Assembly (NCBI GenBank): GCA_019359075.1
Contig: JAHHIB010000020.1
Coordinates: 20,270-84,269 of the forward strand
Source: Kalymmatonema hyalinum WJT4-NPBG1
GTDB lineage: Bacteria; Cyanobacteriota; Cyanobacteriia; Cyanobacteriales; Nostocaceae
Direction: 5' to 3'
Length of the DNA stretch: 64,000 bases
Part shown: positions 37,919 to 46,744 of the stretch, in pieces
Position numbering within the stretch: the first letter of the stretch is position 1
How the letters are laid out: every line of letters begins with the position of its first letter
The notes under the pieces: generated by a model
Seen by the model: the letters and a program-made list of their open reading frames with translations, nothing else
What the model was told of the DNA's origin: nothing
The model's database searches: none
Translations under genes and position numbers: made by a program

Positions 37919-39658
37919 ATGACCGGATTGAAAAACAGTTTTATGGATACTATTTATGGCAATGTTCAAGGATTAAAATCTAGCCAAATCAAAAAACTGC
38001 AACAACTTTACGAACAACGGCAACCCTCATATAGCCCAACTACGCCAGAATTCGCCCAAGCTTTGGCAGCAATCAGTACAGAAATCCATCAACCCGTGTG
38101 CAGCTATATTAATAGACGCGGGCAGGTGATCCGAGTCGCAGTCGGAACGCCGAGTCAAACTCAAATTCCCCGCGAACAGCTACCTCGGCATAGTGCGGAA
38201 CGCTTGAGCGGGATTCACTGCGTTGCTACTCAATTGAAATCAGTGCCACCTGATGAAGCAGCGCTGATTGCAATGGCACGCCAGCGGTTAGATGCTCTGG
38301 TGGTGCTAACCGTAGCTGACGGCAAAGATGGAAGGCGGGGCAAAGAAGCTACAGGCGATGTTAAAGAAGCTTTCTTAGCTCACATTGTCCCCGATCCGGA
38401 AAAGCCTTGGGTGATTTCTCCTCCCCTCAGTTTAGATGACTTAACTGAGCAAGATTTTGACGACTTAGTTGATGAATGGGAGAGGGAGATTTCTGAATCT
38501 GGCGATGGAATGCCATTCCAGGACATTGTATCTGACCAGGACAAAGTACTGCTGGTGGGATTGAAGACAGATGATATTTCTCAACAGCGGTTTGAAGATG
38601 GACTGCAAGAACTAGCACGGTTGGTGGAAACTGCTGGTGGAACTGTAGCAGACATAGTGCAACAAAAGCGAAGTAGTCCGCATCCCCAAACAGTTGTCGG
38701 GCAGGGAAAAATTGAGGAAATTGCCCTTCAAGCTCAGAAACTGGGAGCTAATTTAATTGTCTTTGACCGAGATATTTCTCCATCTCAAGCCCGCAACTTG
38801 GAAAACGAGATTGGCATCCGAGTTGTAGACCGAACCGAAGTCATTCTAGATATTTTCGCTCAACGGGCTCAATCCCAAGCAGGTAAACTGCAGGTAGAAC
38901 TGGCGCAATTAGAATATATGCTACCTCGCTTGCGCGGTCAAGGTCGGGAGATGTCCAGGCTAGGAGGCGGAATTGGGACGCGAGGACCTGGTGAAACCAA
39001 ACTAGAGACGGAACGGCGAGCAATTCAGCGGCGTATTGCACAACTTCAGCAGGAAGTCAACCAATTACAGGCACATCGTGCCCGCATCAGACAACAGCGA
39101 CAACAGCAAGAAATTCCAGCTGTCGCTTTAGTTGGTTACACCAATGCAGGTAAGTCTACTCTGCTGAATGTGTTAACCCACGCTGAAGTTTACACGGCGG
39201 ATCAACTCTTTGCCACCCTCGACCCGACAACGCGAAAGCTGGTCATTACAGAACCAGAAACTCAGGAACGCAGGACTATTCTGCTAACAGATACCGTAGG
39301 GTTTATTCACGAACTCCCGCCACCCCTAGTGGATGCGTTTCGCGCCACCCTAGAGGAAGTCACTGAAGCAGATGTGTTGCTTCATGTTGTTGATTTGTCC
39401 CATCCAGCTTGGGAAAGCCACATTGCGAGTGTGGAGGAAGTGCTTGCAGAAATGCCAACTATTTCTGGTCCTACTTTGATTGCTTTTAACAAAGTTGATC
39501 AGGTAGATAGCGAAAATCTCGCTTTGGCTGGGCAAAAGTATCCCGAAGCCGTGTTTATTTCAGCGACGCAACGCTTAGGCTTAGAGACTTTACGACAGCG
39601 ATTACTGCAAGTGATTGACCAACCCGTTGAAGCAATTTCAGTCACACAAGGTTCATAG
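37919..39658 (+). CDS. hflX: ribosome-associated GTPase HflX
   Basis: Ribosome-splitting and rescue GTPase of the OBG-HflX family. An N-terminal cyanobacterial extension (about 1-185) precedes the HflX domain (about 205-375, with VVGQGKIEEI, LGGGIGTRGPGETKLE and a helical Arg/Gln-rich segment) and the G domain: G1 GYTNAGKSTLL, G3 DTVGFI, G4 NKVD. The 579-residue length fits cyanobacterial homologues. The true start may be the ATG at 37943 (MDTIYGNVQG), which matches the usual N-terminus. The next gene follows 16 bp later. Confidence 0.95.
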   Translation: MTGLKNSFMDTIYGNVQGLKSSQIKKLQQLYEQRQPSYSPTTPEFAQALAAISTEIHQPVCSYINRRGQVIRVAVGTPSQTQIPREQLPRHSAERLSGIHCVATQLKSVPPDEAALIAMARQRLDALVVLTVADGKDGRRGKEATGDVKEAFLAHIVPDPEKPWVISPPLSLDDLTEQDFDDLVDEWEREISESGDGMPFQDIVSDQDKVLLVGLKTDDISQQRFEDGLQELARLVETAGGTVADIVQQKRSSPHPQTVVGQGKIEEIALQAQKLGANLIVFDRDISPSQARNLENEIGIRVVDRTEVILDIFAQRAQSQAGKLQVELAQLEYMLPRLRGQGREMSRLGGGIGTRGPGETKLETERRAIQRRIAQLQQEVNQLQAHRARIRQQRQQQEIPAVALVGYTNAGKSTLLNVLTHAEVYTADQLFATLDPTTRKLVITEPETQERRTILLTDTVGFIHELPPPLVDAFRATLEEVTEADVLLHVVDLSHPAWESHIASVEEVLAEMPTISGPTLIAFNKVDQVDSENLALAGQKYPEAVFISATQRLGLETLRQRLLQVIDQPVEAISVTQGS

Positions 39659-39674
39659 GAAAAGAAGGAAATTT

Positions 39675-40553
39675 ATGACACTAGCTATTATTGTTCACGG
39701 TGGAGCGAAAACCATTTCAGAGGATAAGGTTGCAGCCAACAATGCGGGATGCTTGGCAGCAGTAGAGGCAGGTTGGGCAGTGCTGACTAAGGGAGGCAGT
39801 GCTGCAGAAGCCGTTGAGGCAGCCATCCGCGTTCTAGAAACTGACCAGACGTTTAATGCAGGTTTTGGCGCGACTCTCAACAGTAATGGAGAGGTGGAGC
39901 TAGATGCGGCGATGATGGAGGGCGCTACCTTAGGTTGGGGGGCAGTGGCGGCAGTTCAGGGGGTGCGCCATCCGATCTCGGCAGCACGGAAGATTATGGA
40001 TGAAAAACCCCGGTTCCTAGTCGCACGCAGTGCCGAACGCTTTGCTGCAGACAACGGACTCGAAATGTGTAAAAAAGAAGACTTGATTGCTGATGAGCAG
40101 TGGCACGAGTGGAAGGAGGAGCAGGAAGTTCTGGATCGCCCCAACACCGTCGGCTGTGTGGCTCTAGATGCTAACGGCACCCTAGTCGCTGGAACCTCTA
40201 CAGGAGGCACCACGGGTCAGCCAGCCGGTCGCGTTGGCGACACCGCGCTGGTTGGCAGTGGCTTGTACGCTGATGGTAAACTCGGCGCTTGCTCAACAAC
40301 GGGTGATGGCGAGTCGATTATCCCGGTGGTTCTGGCGAAAACTGCGATTGATTTCCTGAATGGAGACAGGCATCCAGACGAAGCAGCGCAGATGGCGATC
40401 GACACTTTGAAATCTAAGGTTACAGGAGAGGCTGGGTGTATTCTCTTAGACCATCAGGGACGGGTTGGCTGGGCTTATAACTCGCAGGACATGGCTTGTG
40501 GTTATATGACCACGGAACTGGACAAACCAGCTGTGTTTACCAAAAAAGAATAG
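39675..40553 (+). CDS. iaaA: isoaspartyl peptidase / L-asparaginase (Ntn-hydrolase)
   Basis: A 292-residue plant-type asparaginase family protein. It self-cleaves before Thr158 in RPNTVGCVALD to expose the nucleophile; GTSTGGTTGQPAGRVGD and STTGDGE follow as expected. It hydrolyses beta-aspartyl dipeptides, including beta-Asp-Arg released from cyanophycin by cyanophycinase, which gives it a clear role in nitrogen recycling. No cyanophycin gene is in the window. The start chosen has GAAGGA upstream; a TTG start at 39615 would overlap hflX. Confidence 0.92.
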   Translation: MTLAIIVHGGAKTISEDKVAANNAGCLAAVEAGWAVLTKGGSAAEAVEAAIRVLETDQTFNAGFGATLNSNGEVELDAAMMEGATLGWGAVAAVQGVRHPISAARKIMDEKPRFLVARSAERFAADNGLEMCKKEDLIADEQWHEWKEEQEVLDRPNTVGCVALDANGTLVAGTSTGGTTGQPAGRVGDTALVGSGLYADGKLGACSTTGDGESIIPVVLAKTAIDFLNGDRHPDEAAQMAIDTLKSKVTGEAGCILLDHQGRVGWAYNSQDMACGYMTTELDKPAVFTKKE

Positions 40554-40802
40554 ACCTGTTGCAAAAATCCCTTTTGCACTTTTGCGCTTAAAGGGGAATG
40601 GGGAAAGGAGTTTTTCTTCCCCTTTAACTTTTAAGCCTTCCGATTTCCCCCACCTGAGCAAGAAGTCTAAGTGCGGCGTCACTGAAATTAGTGCGAAATT
40701 TTTCAGGAATCCGTTTCTGCTTGCGGATAGAGGAATCAAAATTCCGCAACTAATACCTTGTTGTCAGGTATATGCGAAAGTGGGTCTTGAAAACATTTTT
40801 TT

Positions 40803-42077
40803 ATGAACTTAACATACGATTTTCAGTACTTTCACGGGTGTTCTTTTTCTGATCTGTTTGCTCAAGACATCACAGATGCACATTATGGGCTCATTTTAAA
40901 TTACCCTGCGACTGCTAGTTGGGCTGCTTACCCCAACACAAAAAAATACTTCATTCAAGACGGCAGTAGTGAAGCTACCAAAACTCCCTTCGACAAGCTT
41001 TGTCAGAAGGAAGCTTGGAAAAACCTGGCTGTATTAGGTGATGCCATTCCAGGAATTGTCATTATTCCGCCACAAAAGTTGCTGATTGGCTACTGGCGGG
41101 AGCATTTTGGCTTCAGCTATAGCAGTATGGAGATGCTAGACTGCTCGCTTTATCTGGATGAGCTCAGCCAGAGCGAAGCCTTTGACAAACTCATCACTCT
41201 ATTTCCCTTTGATAATCTAAAACCTGAAAAACACGCCGTTGATCCGGACACTCACTACCGCTTGCTTGACAAAGTGACGCTAGCCGAGCTAGGAGTGCAA
41301 TGTCCGAAATACGAGAGCTACAATCTGCACACCAAGAGTCTCGAAGACATTCGCTTACCAGAACAATTCCCCTACTTGATCAAAACGTCCCACGGACTTT
41401 CAGGAGAAGGCACTTATATTATCAACAACGCCAGCGATCTGAACTACTGCTTAGAAGAAGTCAGGAAGTATCTCGATATTAAACTGCTAGATACGATTAT
41501 TGTCTCGGAGTTCGTTAAGAATGCGGTGCAGAACTACTGCGTGCAGTTCTATCTCAACAAAGCGGGAGATATAACGCTCATCGGTACCACTCGCCAACTC
41601 GTCACAGAGGAGGGCAACTATTTAGGGGGACTGATTCACTACCGCGAGACCGACATGAGCAAATTCTTTCAGATGATTGCCGCCATTGGTGAGTATGCTC
41701 ATAAGGTCGGTTATTTCGGCTTTATTGGCTTCGACGTGTTGGAAGATAAAGACGGACAGCTTTATGCGATCGATGCCAATTTCCGAATCAATGGCTCAAC
41801 TCCGCTCTGCTTACAGCGCCATACCCTACTGTCCCTTGGAAAGGAGGTGGCTAAATATTCCACTGACTACCGCATGGATGGGACATTGGACTCGATTCTA
41901 GTGAGCCTGAAACCAGAACTGGATCGCAAAGACTTTATCATCCTGTCGGCTTTAGAGAAGGTCAAATACGGAAAAATTTATACCGAAATTTCCGGGATTG
42001 TGGCTGGAGAGACAATCGAGGAAATGCAGCACATTGAGAAGAACCTACAGGATAAGGGATTGCAGTCGCTTGCTTAA
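40803..42077 (+). CDS. orphan ATP-grasp ligase
   Basis: A 424-residue protein whose middle and end fit an ATP-grasp fold: a nucleotide-binding Lys and glycine loop in YLIKTSHGLSGEGTY (about 198), TIIVSEFVK, a GTTRQLV strand, and the metal-binding IGFDV / YAIDANFRINGS. Such enzymes join a carboxylate to an amine or thiol via an acyl phosphate. The N-terminal 150 residues are not recognised. It follows the isoaspartyl peptidase gene by 249 bp and precedes a hemerythrin-like gene by 33 bp. Substrates unknown; peptide or amino-acid ligation is plausible. Confidence 0.75.
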   Translation: MNLTYDFQYFHGCSFSDLFAQDITDAHYGLILNYPATASWAAYPNTKKYFIQDGSSEATKTPFDKLCQKEAWKNLAVLGDAIPGIVIIPPQKLLIGYWREHFGFSYSSMEMLDCSLYLDELSQSEAFDKLITLFPFDNLKPEKHAVDPDTHYRLLDKVTLAELGVQCPKYESYNLHTKSLEDIRLPEQFPYLIKTSHGLSGEGTYIINNASDLNYCLEEVRKYLDIKLLDTIIVSEFVKNAVQNYCVQFYLNKAGDITLIGTTRQLVTEEGNYLGGLIHYRETDMSKFFQMIAAIGEYAHKVGYFGFIGFDVLEDKDGQLYAIDANFRINGSTPLCLQRHTLLSLGKEVAKYSTDYRMDGTLDSILVSLKPELDRKDFIILSALEKVKYGKIYTEISGIVAGETIEEMQHIEKNLQDKGLQSLA

Positions 42078-42110
42078 ACAGCATGATCATTTATTAGAGG
42101 AGCATAAAAA

Positions 42111-43133
42111 ATGGTATCAACTCTTGATGACACTAAGCGCCTTTCAATTGCCACAAAATTGGCAGATATGAAAGCACTACAAAATCTGCTGATTAAGAAT
42201 GAGCAGCAATTCATTGAGAATTGCACTGATGATGATATTTGCGATCGCCTACAGGATATGCTCAAAGATGATCAAAAAAACCTGGGCGTTCTCGATACTG
42301 TGATTGTTCAGTACGGTGTTAAGGGTGAGCCGAAGGCAACAACCCAGAAGATAATTGCAGAAGTTCAGAAACTCATGGAATCTGAACTGACTTTGTTTGA
42401 GAAAGTACAAGAGCATGAATTGCTCAAGCATAAGCAGACGATGGCTGGACTGCTCATCCACAAGGCTGCTCAAGTTGTTGGTGCTGATATTGAAGCTGCC
42501 ATAACTCCTTTAAATACAGTTAACTTTGAAAACCGCGCTCATCAAGAGCAACTCAAAGGGATTCTAGAGATTCTGGGCGTTCGTGAACTGACAGGAAAAG
42601 ACCCAAAGCAGGGACTGTGGGCACGAGTTCAAGATGCTGTTGCAGCTTTAACTGGCGTGGTAGGTAGTGTCGTCACACGCACCGATGACGAAATGACTAT
42701 CCGTGAGCTTCTCCTGATGGATCATACTAAGGCTGATATTCTGTTTATGGAAATTTTAGGTACTAATGATCCTCATAAAATCCAAGAGTATTTTGGGCAA
42801 CTCTACAAAGACATAAAAGCTCATGGCACAGCCGAAGAACAAGTCGTCTACCCAGCAGTTCGTCAGTATTACGAACACACACAGGAAATATACGCTCAGA
42901 CTGACGAAGTGATGGAGATGTTAGATGAAATTAAGCTTATCAATCCTTCTTCATCTGAGTTCAAAGCAAAAATTGAGCAGCTAAGAACTGCGGTGCGAAC
43001 TCATATTAATCAAGAAGAGAAAGATATATTCCCCAAACTCCGCGACAACTTTAGCCATGAGCAGCAAAAGCAAATGGCTAGCGAGTTTAAAACAGCTAAA
43101 AGCAAACTGCAAGAGGAGATGGCTGCTTCCTAA
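42111..43133 (+). CDS. hemerythrin HHE domain protein
   Basis: A 340-residue, all-helical protein. The C-terminal part (about 198-320) carries hemerythrin-type iron ligands: HTKADILF, HGTAEEQVVYPA and HINQEEKDIFPK. The N-terminal 160 residues form a separate helical, ferritin-like bundle of unknown role. HHE proteins sense or store oxygen, nitric oxide or iron. It starts 33 bp after the ATP-grasp gene behind GGAGC, so co-expression is likely. Confidence 0.85.
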   Translation: MVSTLDDTKRLSIATKLADMKALQNLLIKNEQQFIENCTDDDICDRLQDMLKDDQKNLGVLDTVIVQYGVKGEPKATTQKIIAEVQKLMESELTLFEKVQEHELLKHKQTMAGLLIHKAAQVVGADIEAAITPLNTVNFENRAHQEQLKGILEILGVRELTGKDPKQGLWARVQDAVAALTGVVGSVVTRTDDEMTIRELLLMDHTKADILFMEILGTNDPHKIQEYFGQLYKDIKAHGTAEEQVVYPAVRQYYEHTQEIYAQTDEVMEMLDEIKLINPSSSEFKAKIEQLRTAVRTHINQEEKDIFPKLRDNFSHEQQKQMASEFKTAKSKLQEEMAAS

Positions 43134-43251
43134 GAGTGCAGCAAGCTCATCAAATCTAAAGTGGTTAGCTAAATTTTCTTTAGCTAAACATGAACCCTGC
43201 AACTCTGCAAGTAAAACGTTCTAGCGAAGAGGATTCAAAGCGCGTGCAATT

Positions 43252-43647
43252 ATGAATAATCAAATGACGTGGAAGTATATATTTCAACTTAAGGCTGTAA
43301 TCAATTGGGTCGAATCTGTGTTTTTGCTGTTATCGGACCAATGGATTCGTGAGTGGCTTGGTGAGAAACCCCTCATCAATGCTGAATACTCACACCTATT
43401 TCTCGCGTTGGTCTTTGTTATCGGGATTGGCTATTGGTGGGTTGGTCAGGACATCGATCGCAATCACGGCATCATAAAACTTGGAATCATAGCGCAATCT
43501 TCGGTCTTCGTTGTGCTAGCTTATCACACCTTGGTAGGCAAGCTTCACCCATTTTATTTAGTTCCAGGTGTTATTGACCTTACCTTTGCAATTCTCTTTG
43601 TTGTGTTTTTAAACTCTTACGCTCGAACTAAACCGGCTCTCGAGTGA
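43252..43647 (+). CDS. small membrane protein of unknown function
   Basis: A 131-residue protein with about four hydrophobic segments (near 20, 45-65, 75-95 and 103-120: LFLALVFVIGIGYWWVG, QSSVFVVLAYHTLVG, VIDLTFAILFVVFLNSY). The layout resembles small DoxX-neighbour or DUF6632-like membrane proteins, but no firm family is recognised. It stands alone between the hemerythrin gene and a repeat-rich spacer. Confidence 0.65.
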   Translation: MNNQMTWKYIFQLKAVINWVESVFLLLSDQWIREWLGEKPLINAEYSHLFLALVFVIGIGYWWVGQDIDRNHGIIKLGIIAQSSVFVVLAYHTLVGKLHPFYLVPGVIDLTFAILFVVFLNSYARTKPALE

Positions 43648-43702
43648 TTTTTAGTGGTCTTTGTCATTAAACAAGAGTGCAAAGGTCAATTTTATGAAAA
43701 TG

Positions 43703-43863
43703 AAACCACAGATGCACACAGATAAACCTTGCCCTTGAGCGAAGCGTAGACGCCCGGAGGGCGGTGAGACAGCGCTGCAGGAGGGTTTCCCTCCGTAGGC
43801 GACTGCGAACCCGAAGGGCTTCCCGGAGGGTAGGGACAGATGAATTATCTGTGTACATCTGTC
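43703..43863. repeat. palindromic element interrupted by other repeats (nested)
   Basis: Outer parts AACCACAGATGCACACAGAT (left) and ATCTGTGTACATCTGT (right, from about 43846) are a variant of the 33.6-kb element. The middle is filled by the 35-bp repeat found at 11039 (here 43771-43805) and other GC-rich units (CCCGGAGGGCGG, CCCGAAGGGCTTCCCGGAGGG). Confidence 0.75.
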
Positions 43864-43904
43864 TTTATCTGTTTGTGTGTGACTTAATAGCGAGAAAACT
43901 CATC

Positions 43905-44456
43905 ATGCCACAAAAAAATGGTCCTTGGACAATACAAGAAACTAACGAGAAATTCCACGATTCGTTTATTCATGTCCGTGAAGACCAAGTTCTACGACCT
44001 GACGGGCAACCTGGTAAGTATGCCACCGTTAAAATGAAACCTGCCGTTGCTATTCTACCGATAGATAACGATGGTTACGTCTATCTGGTTCGGCAATTTC
44101 GCTATGCTCTTGGTAAAGATAGTATCGAAGTTGTATGCGGTGCAGTTGAGGAGGATGAACCTCATCTAGAAGCAGCAAAACGTGAAATTGAAGAAGAAGT
44201 TGGCATCAAAGCGTCGGAATTGATTGAGTTAGGTGTCGTTGATTTAGATACATCGATTGTTCATTGTCCTGTGCAGATGTTTCTGGCAAAGCAGTTAACA
44301 AAAACAGAAGCCCATCCAGAAGGAACGGAAACGATAAAAACAGTTAAAGTTTCTCTCGATGCAGCGGTACAAATGGTGATGGATAACACTATCACACATG
44401 CACCAAGCTGTGTGCTAATTCTTAAAGCACGTCACGGATATCTCAACTCTAACTAA
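43905..44456 (+). CDS. NUDIX hydrolase (ADP-ribose pyrophosphatase-like)
   Basis: A 183-residue NUDIX enzyme. The box runs from GAVEEDE through REIEEEVGI and fits G-x5-E-x7-REUxEExGU exactly. The preceding ILPIDNDGYVYLVRQFRYAL is typical of ADP-sugar pyrophosphatases. The start chosen is the ATG at 43905; an upstream in-frame start would translate the repeat at 43.7 kb. Its stop overlaps the start of the next gene (TAATG). Confidence 0.9.
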   Translation: MPQKNGPWTIQETNEKFHDSFIHVREDQVLRPDGQPGKYATVKMKPAVAILPIDNDGYVYLVRQFRYALGKDSIEVVCGAVEEDEPHLEAAKREIEEEVGIKASELIELGVVDLDTSIVHCPVQMFLAKQLTKTEAHPEGTETIKTVKVSLDAAVQMVMDNTITHAPSCVLILKARHGYLNSN

Positions 44457-45067
44457 TGGTAAACGTCAATAGAAAACAAGGCATTGCATATACTTGGGGG
44501 TCTACGGCTGAAGAGAGGCTGATGCCGTTCCCATGCGACCAATATATAGAAAATAGTGACGATGCCTATTTCCGAGCCATAAATGTGAAAGCACCAACTC
44601 AGATTTTATTTCGATGGCTATGCCAACTGAAAGTTGGGTCTTACAGTTATGACTGGATTGACCGCCTCGAAAGGGTATTTTTTCCGGTTCAAGATTCAAT
44701 ATCAGACCCTCCAAGTCCAAACAAACTGCTTGCAAGTGTGGAAAATTTAGCGCCTGAGCAAAGAGTTATGGGCGTTTTTAAACTTGTTGAGTTTGAAGAA
44801 AATCGACATTTAACAATAGTAATGGATGACGAACGAGCTATTACAATGTTTGGTAACATTGCAGCAAGTTATGTCATTTTGCCGATAACGGAAAACACTT
44901 GTCGCCTGATTCTCAAAGGGCATATTCGCTATCCCAGAAATATCTTTTGGTCATGGATACGCTGGGTTTTGCCGTGGGGAGATTTATTGATGATGCGCCA
45001 GCAGTTTTTAAGGCTAAAAAATCTAGCTGAATGCCAAGCTAACTGTAGCGCTGAGGTAAAGATTTAG
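44456..45067 (+). CDS. SRPBCC-like hypothetical protein
   Basis: A 203-residue protein that overlaps the NUDIX stop by one base. It begins TWGSTAEERLMPFPCDQY and has AINVKAPTQILFRWLCQL, the pattern of START/Bet v 1-like (SRPBCC) polyketide cyclase/lipid-binding proteins, ending in a WVLPWGDLLMMRQQF helix. It probably binds a hydrophobic ligand; no catalytic motif is seen. It is translationally coupled to the NUDIX gene and followed 3 bp later by doxX. Confidence 0.7.
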   Translation: MVNVNRKQGIAYTWGSTAEERLMPFPCDQYIENSDDAYFRAINVKAPTQILFRWLCQLKVGSYSYDWIDRLERVFFPVQDSISDPPSPNKLLASVENLAPEQRVMGVFKLVEFEENRHLTIVMDDERAITMFGNIAASYVILPITENTCRLILKGHIRYPRNIFWSWIRWVLPWGDLLMMRQQFLRLKNLAECQANCSAEVKI

Positions 45068-45070
45068 AAA

Positions 45071-45469
45071 ATGAAAAAGTACAAAATAGTCTTCCAAATC
45101 ATACTTGCAATCGGGATGGTAGTCGTTGGTGCTTTGCACTTTACCCATCCAGGTGGATTTGAGAAGATTGTGCCAGACTTTCTTCCCCACCATCTGGCAT
45201 TTGTTTACACTAGCGGCTTTTTGGAAGTTTTGGCTGGGGTGGGATTATTAATTCCTGGTGTAAGCCGCTTTGCTGCATGGGTTCTCGTTGTACTTTATAT
45301 TGCTGTTTTTCCCGCTAATCTTTATCAGGCAGTTAATAACATCGAGGTTGCAGCATTGCCACACGATCCACCACTGATTTGGTTGCGACTTCCTTTTCAG
45401 GTTTTCTTAGTCGCTTGGGCTTGGTGGTTCACCAGAGAAGAGAGTAACAACAAACAACTGAATGGGTAA
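45071..45469 (+). CDS. DoxX-family membrane protein
   Basis: A 132-residue membrane protein with four helices, matching the DoxX/DoxD family: VVGALHFTHPGGFEKIVPDFLP, SGFLEVLAGVGLLIPG, AAWVLVVLYIAVFPANLYQ and FLVAWAWWF. The family is linked to redox or quinone chemistry, mostly uncharacterised. It overlaps the next gene by 8 bp in a tight four-gene run. Confidence 0.85.
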   Translation: MKKYKIVFQIILAIGMVVVGALHFTHPGGFEKIVPDFLPHHLAFVYTSGFLEVLAGVGLLIPGVSRFAAWVLVVLYIAVFPANLYQAVNNIEVAALPHDPPLIWLRLPFQVFLVAWAWWFTREESNNKQLNG

Positions 45470-46187
45470 GCTGCAAATCGGTACAAGTGGTTGGGTTTAT
45501 AAACATTGGATGGGCATCTTCTATCCACTGCATTTGCCTAGTAACCAGCAACTATCATTTTACGCACAAAACTTTTCTACTGTAGAGATTAACTTTTCTT
45601 TTTATCGTCTACCAGAGCGGTCTGTGTTTGAAAGTTGGCGAGAGCAAACACCATCTGGGTTTCTTTTTGCTGTCAAAGGTAGCCGCTACCTGACTCACAT
45701 GAAAAAGTTAAAAGACCCCCAAGAGCCGCTATCTCGGTTGATGGAACGGGTAGAAGGCTTGCAAGAAAAGCTTGGTCCGATTTTATTTCAATTTCCTCAC
45801 ACTTGGCATCTCAATCTTGAGCGTCTTCAGTCCTTTTTAGAGTTATTGCAAACGTACGGGGAACAACGATTTACTTTTGAATTCCGTCACTCTAGCTGGC
45901 TGATTCCACAAGTGTACAAATTACTCGAAAATGCTGGTGTAGCCCTTTGCCTGCCAGTTAGTCCAACCGTACCGCTAGATGTTCGCCTGACTGCGCCTTG
46001 GACCTATATTCGTATGCATACGGGACAATATGGTGTTGGCTACAGTGATGAAGAATTATCTATTTGGGCGAACCGTATCCGCTTATTTCTTCAACAGGAA
46101 GCTGATGTGTACATATACTTCAACAATGACCCCGATGGTTATGCTATCCACGATGCTCAGCACCTGTGCAGGTTGCTGGGATATTGA
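45462..46187 (+). CDS. DUF72 (YecE-like) TIM-barrel protein
   Basis: A 241-residue DUF72 protein: GTSGWVYKHW at the start, FSTVEINFSFYRLPER, FLFAVKGSRYLTHMKKL, LGPILFQFPHTWH, FTFEFRHSSW and YIYFNNDPDGYAIHDA at the end, all family hallmarks. The fold is a TIM barrel of unknown chemistry. Last gene of the NUDIX-SRPBCC-DoxX-DUF72 operon. Confidence 0.92.
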   Translation: MGKLQIGTSGWVYKHWMGIFYPLHLPSNQQLSFYAQNFSTVEINFSFYRLPERSVFESWREQTPSGFLFAVKGSRYLTHMKKLKDPQEPLSRLMERVEGLQEKLGPILFQFPHTWHLNLERLQSFLELLQTYGEQRFTFEFRHSSWLIPQVYKLLENAGVALCLPVSPTVPLDVRLTAPWTYIRMHTGQYGVGYSDEELSIWANRIRLFLQQEADVYIYFNNDPDGYAIHDAQHLCRLLGY

Positions 46188-46213
46188 TAACTAGCATTCC
46201 TTGAAATCTTGCT

Positions 46214-46318
46214 TCATTTCTTCTGCGTGGCAAAAACGCACCACATGATAAAGACCGTAAACCCTACATACGCTAATACAGTTAGCCATTCTTGCCACCT
46301 ACTAAATGTGCCGTTCAT
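46214..46318 (-). CDS. possible 34-residue single-pass membrane protein
   Basis: A short ORF starting [12 protein letters not shown], with one hydrophobic helix ([18 protein letters not shown]) and a basic tail (ATQKK). The amphipathic, Trp-containing start and positive C-terminus suit a small membrane protein. No strong ribosome site is evident and it lies beside an infB relic, so it may be a chance frame or a truncated gene. Confidence 0.3.
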   Translation of the reverse strand: MNGTFSRWQEWLTVLAYVGFTVFIMWCVFATQKK

Positions 46319-46319
46319 C

Positions 46320-46500
46320 AACTTTAGCCTGTTTGTAAATAATGTTGTATTTTCGCACATCTACACCTGCGACATCGGCAGCTTCTCTTGCACCAGTGGC
46401 GAGCCTAGTGTTGAACCCAATGATAAGGCGTTACTGGCAGCAGCAATGTGAATCAGCGCCTCGTGCCTCACGCTTGAGATGGGGTAGCACTCAGGGCAAA
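46320..46500 (-). pseudogene. infB (translation initiation factor IF-2) C-terminal fragment
   Basis: The minus strand reads [12 protein letters not shown], then, after a shift at about 46427-46430, [19 protein letters not shown] and [13 protein letters not shown]. This is the end of IF-2 (cyanobacterial consensus around AAASxAIIIGFN...DVREYNIIYKLL). A one-base deletion splits the two parts; the final residues are replaced by unrelated sequence. Since infB is essential, a full copy must exist elsewhere and this is a duplicated relic. Confidence 0.75.
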
Positions 46501-46576
46501 TGCATCTTGTCAATAAGAACATCTCAATCTCAATAAAATATCAATTAATCGCATTAACGCCTGCTTCTTAACAAAC

Positions 46577-46672
46577 TTTTAGGCGAACTGCCGTAGGCGG
46601 CAGCGTTAAGCCCAAGGGCACGCTCCGCGTATGCCTGCGGCACGCTTTGCGCTTACGCTATCGCTCTGAGCC
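46577..46672. repeat. clustered short GC-rich palindromes
   Basis: GGCGAACTGCCGTAGGCGGCAG, CCAAGGGCACGCTCCGCG, TGCCTGCGGCACGC and GCTTACGCTATCGCTC occur back to back in an AT-rich setting. They belong to the same short-repeat families seen at 249-308, 43.7 kb and 58.66-58.73 kb. Confidence 0.6.
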
Positions 46673-46744
46673 ATGGAAAATCATCAAACGAGCAATTCTG
46701 ATTCTTTCGTTGATACACTAACAAAGCTTTTTGTCAAGACTAAT

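Noticed and set aside
40803..42077. ATP-grasp gene as MysC of mycosporine synthesis
   Set aside because: No mysA, mysB or mysD neighbour, and the N-terminus lacks the hydrophobic region expected in MysC.
43764..43904. Upstream extension of the NUDIX gene
   Set aside because: The extra 47 codons translate nested repeats (MRQRCRRVSLRRRL); the ATG at 43905 gives the family start.
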